A stretch of DNA of 6,199 nt from an uncultured cyanobacterium (lineage in GTDB: Bacteria; Cyanobacteriota; Cyanobacteriia; Pseudanabaenales; Pseudanabaenaceae). The notes beneath the pieces were generated by a model. The model ran no database searches and was not told the DNA's origin. It worked only from the letters and a program-made list of their open reading frames with translations. Position 1 is the first letter of the stretch. Each line of letters opens with the position of its first letter. The position numbers were made by a program, and so were the translations under genes. Location: positions 1 to 6,199 of the forward strand of contig CAIJEA010000697.1 in the NCBI GenBank assembly GCA_903819605.1. Direction: 5' to 3'. Of this stretch, positions 5,120-6,199 are shown piece by piece.

Positions 5120-6199
5120 ATGAACGTTCTACTGGTTTACCCACTTTTTCCAAAAACATTTTGGTCTTACGAAAAAATCCTAGAGCTAGTAAATCGTAAA
5201 GTGTTACTACCGCCTCTAGGCTTGATTACTGTTGCTGCAATTTTGCCCCAAGAATGGAACTTTAAGTTAGTCGATCGCAATGTGCGCTCAATTACTGAGG
5301 CGGAATGGCAATGGGCGGATATGGTCATTCTGTCGGCAATGATTGTCCAGAAAGATGATTTGCTCTCTCTGATTAAAGAAGCAAAACGCCGTGGTAAAAA
5401 GGTTGCTTGCGGCGGACCCTATCCCACTTCGATGCCTGAAGATCCTCAAGCCGCAGGTGTAGATTACCTGATTTTGGACGAGGGCGAAATTACTTTGCCC
5501 ATGTTTGTTGAGGCGATCGCTAAGGGTGAAACCAGTGGTATTTTCAGAACCAGCGAAAAACCTGATGTTACGAGTACACCCGTACCACGCTTTGATTTAT
5601 TAGAATTTGATGCCTACGACTCAATGTCGGTGCAGTTCTCTCGTGGTTGCCCCTTCCAATGTGAATTTTGCGACATTATCGTACTGTATGGACGTAAACC
5701 ACGCACTAAGACTCCTGCTCAGTTACTCGGCGAACTCGACTATTTATATAGCCTAGGCTGGCGACGTGGGGTGTTTATGGTCGATGACAACTTCATTGGT
5801 AATAAGCGCAATGTGCGATTACTCTTGCTCGAACTGAAGGAATGGCAAAAAGAACATGGCTATCCCTTCCGATTCAATACCGAAGCTTCCATCGATTTAG
5901 CCGCCGATCAAGAACTCATGGATCTGATGGTGGAATGCTATTTTGATGCGGTGTTCCTCGGTATCGAAACTCCCGATGAAGATAGCTTACAGATGACCAA
6001 GAAGTTTCAAAATACCAGATCATCGTTGCTGGATTCCGTGGAAGCGATTACTAAAACGGGGATTCGCGTCATGGCAGGATTCATCATCGGCTTTGATGGT
6101 GAGAAAAAAGGAGCAGGCGATCGCATTGTGAGATTTGCCGAACTGACAGGTATTCCTACAACGACATTCGCGATGTTGCAAGCTTTACCCCATACTGCA
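5120..6199 (+). CDS. B12-binding radical SAM protein, HpnP-like (partial, 3' end missing)
   Basis: The open frame runs from ATG 5120 to the window edge, 360 codons without a stop. Residues 1 to about 135 form a Rossmann-like cobalamin-binding domain (MNVLLVYPLFPKTFW, then ACGGPYPTSMPEDPQAAG and DYLILDEGE). The radical SAM domain follows. RGCPFQCEFCD holds the iron-sulfur ligands C177, C181 and C184 in the standard CxxxCxxC spacing. Then come YGRKPRTKTPAQLL, the VDDNFIGNKRNV motif, FNTEASIDLA and FLGIETPDEDSL. These segments match the branch of B12 radical SAM enzymes that includes the hopanoid C-2 methylase HpnP and many uncharacterised cyanobacterial relatives. Family members methylate or rearrange unactivated carbons, but the substrate here is unknown. 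No hopanoid gene is nearby. An AAGG lies only one base before ATG, too close for a normal ribosome binding site. Two HIP1 sites are present (5513-5520, 6117-6124). Confidence 0.88.
   Translation, partial: MNVLLVYPLFPKTFWSYEKILELVNRKVLLPPLGLITVAAILPQEWNFKLVDRNVRSITEAEWQWADMVILSAMIVQKDDLLSLIKEAKRRGKKVACGGPYPTSMPEDPQAAGVDYLILDEGEITLPMFVEAIAKGETSGIFRTSEKPDVTSTPVPRFDLLEFDAYDSMSVQFSRGCPFQCEFCDIIVLYGRKPRTKTPAQLLGELDYLYSLGWRRGVFMVDDNFIGNKRNVRLLLLELKEWQKEHGYPFRFNTEASIDLAADQELMDLMVECYFDAVFLGIETPDEDSLQMTKKFQNTRSSLLDSVEAITKTGIRVMAGFIIGFDGEKKGAGDRIVRFAELTGIPTTTFAMLQALPHTA

Overview
The window looks like chromosomal DNA of a cyanobacterium. Three things point there. The octamer GCGATCGC (HIP1) occurs seven times in about 6.2 kb, where chance would give roughly 0.1. 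The gene set has clearly cyanobacterial members: a cyanobacterial-type Hfq, an Aas-like acyl-ACP synthetase, a cyanobacterial YlqD-family protein and an HpnP-like B12 radical SAM protein. Most genes also lack strong Shine-Dalgarno sequences. The palindrome-rich intergenic spacers would suit a Pseudanabaena-like filamentous lineage, but that placement is only inference.

Layout, all genes on the + strand: (1) 1-89, probable C-terminal tail of an upstream membrane protein. (2) 179-694, a small secreted protein resembling an outer-membrane beta-barrel, followed by a strong intrinsic terminator. (3) 931-1155, hfq. (4) 1331-2431, an unrecognised protein with an N-terminal beta-rich region, a coiled coil and a C-terminal helical domain carrying an RNxxxH motif typical of HEPN domains. 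(5) 2649-4526, an acyl-ACP/acyl-CoA synthetase (aas). (6) 4577-5053, a YlqD-family coiled-coil protein. (7) 5120 to the window end, a B12-binding radical SAM enzyme that runs off the edge.

Every gap between two complete or near-complete genes holds at least one long inverted repeat, seven in all. Only the first (723-777) is followed by a clear T tract. The others have stems of 15 to 26 bp, mostly perfect, with tiny loops, usually an AT-rich base and a GC-rich tip. They look like a class of intergenic palindromic elements rather than ordinary terminators. Two of them start 0-2 bases after a stop codon.

The genes do not form an obvious pathway. aas, the YlqD gene and the radical SAM gene are separated by only 50 and 66 bases, each gap largely filled by a palindrome, so they may share a transcript. 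The other genes are spaced 175-236 bases apart and probably have their own promoters. The least understood items are the HEPN-like coiled-coil protein and the palindromes.
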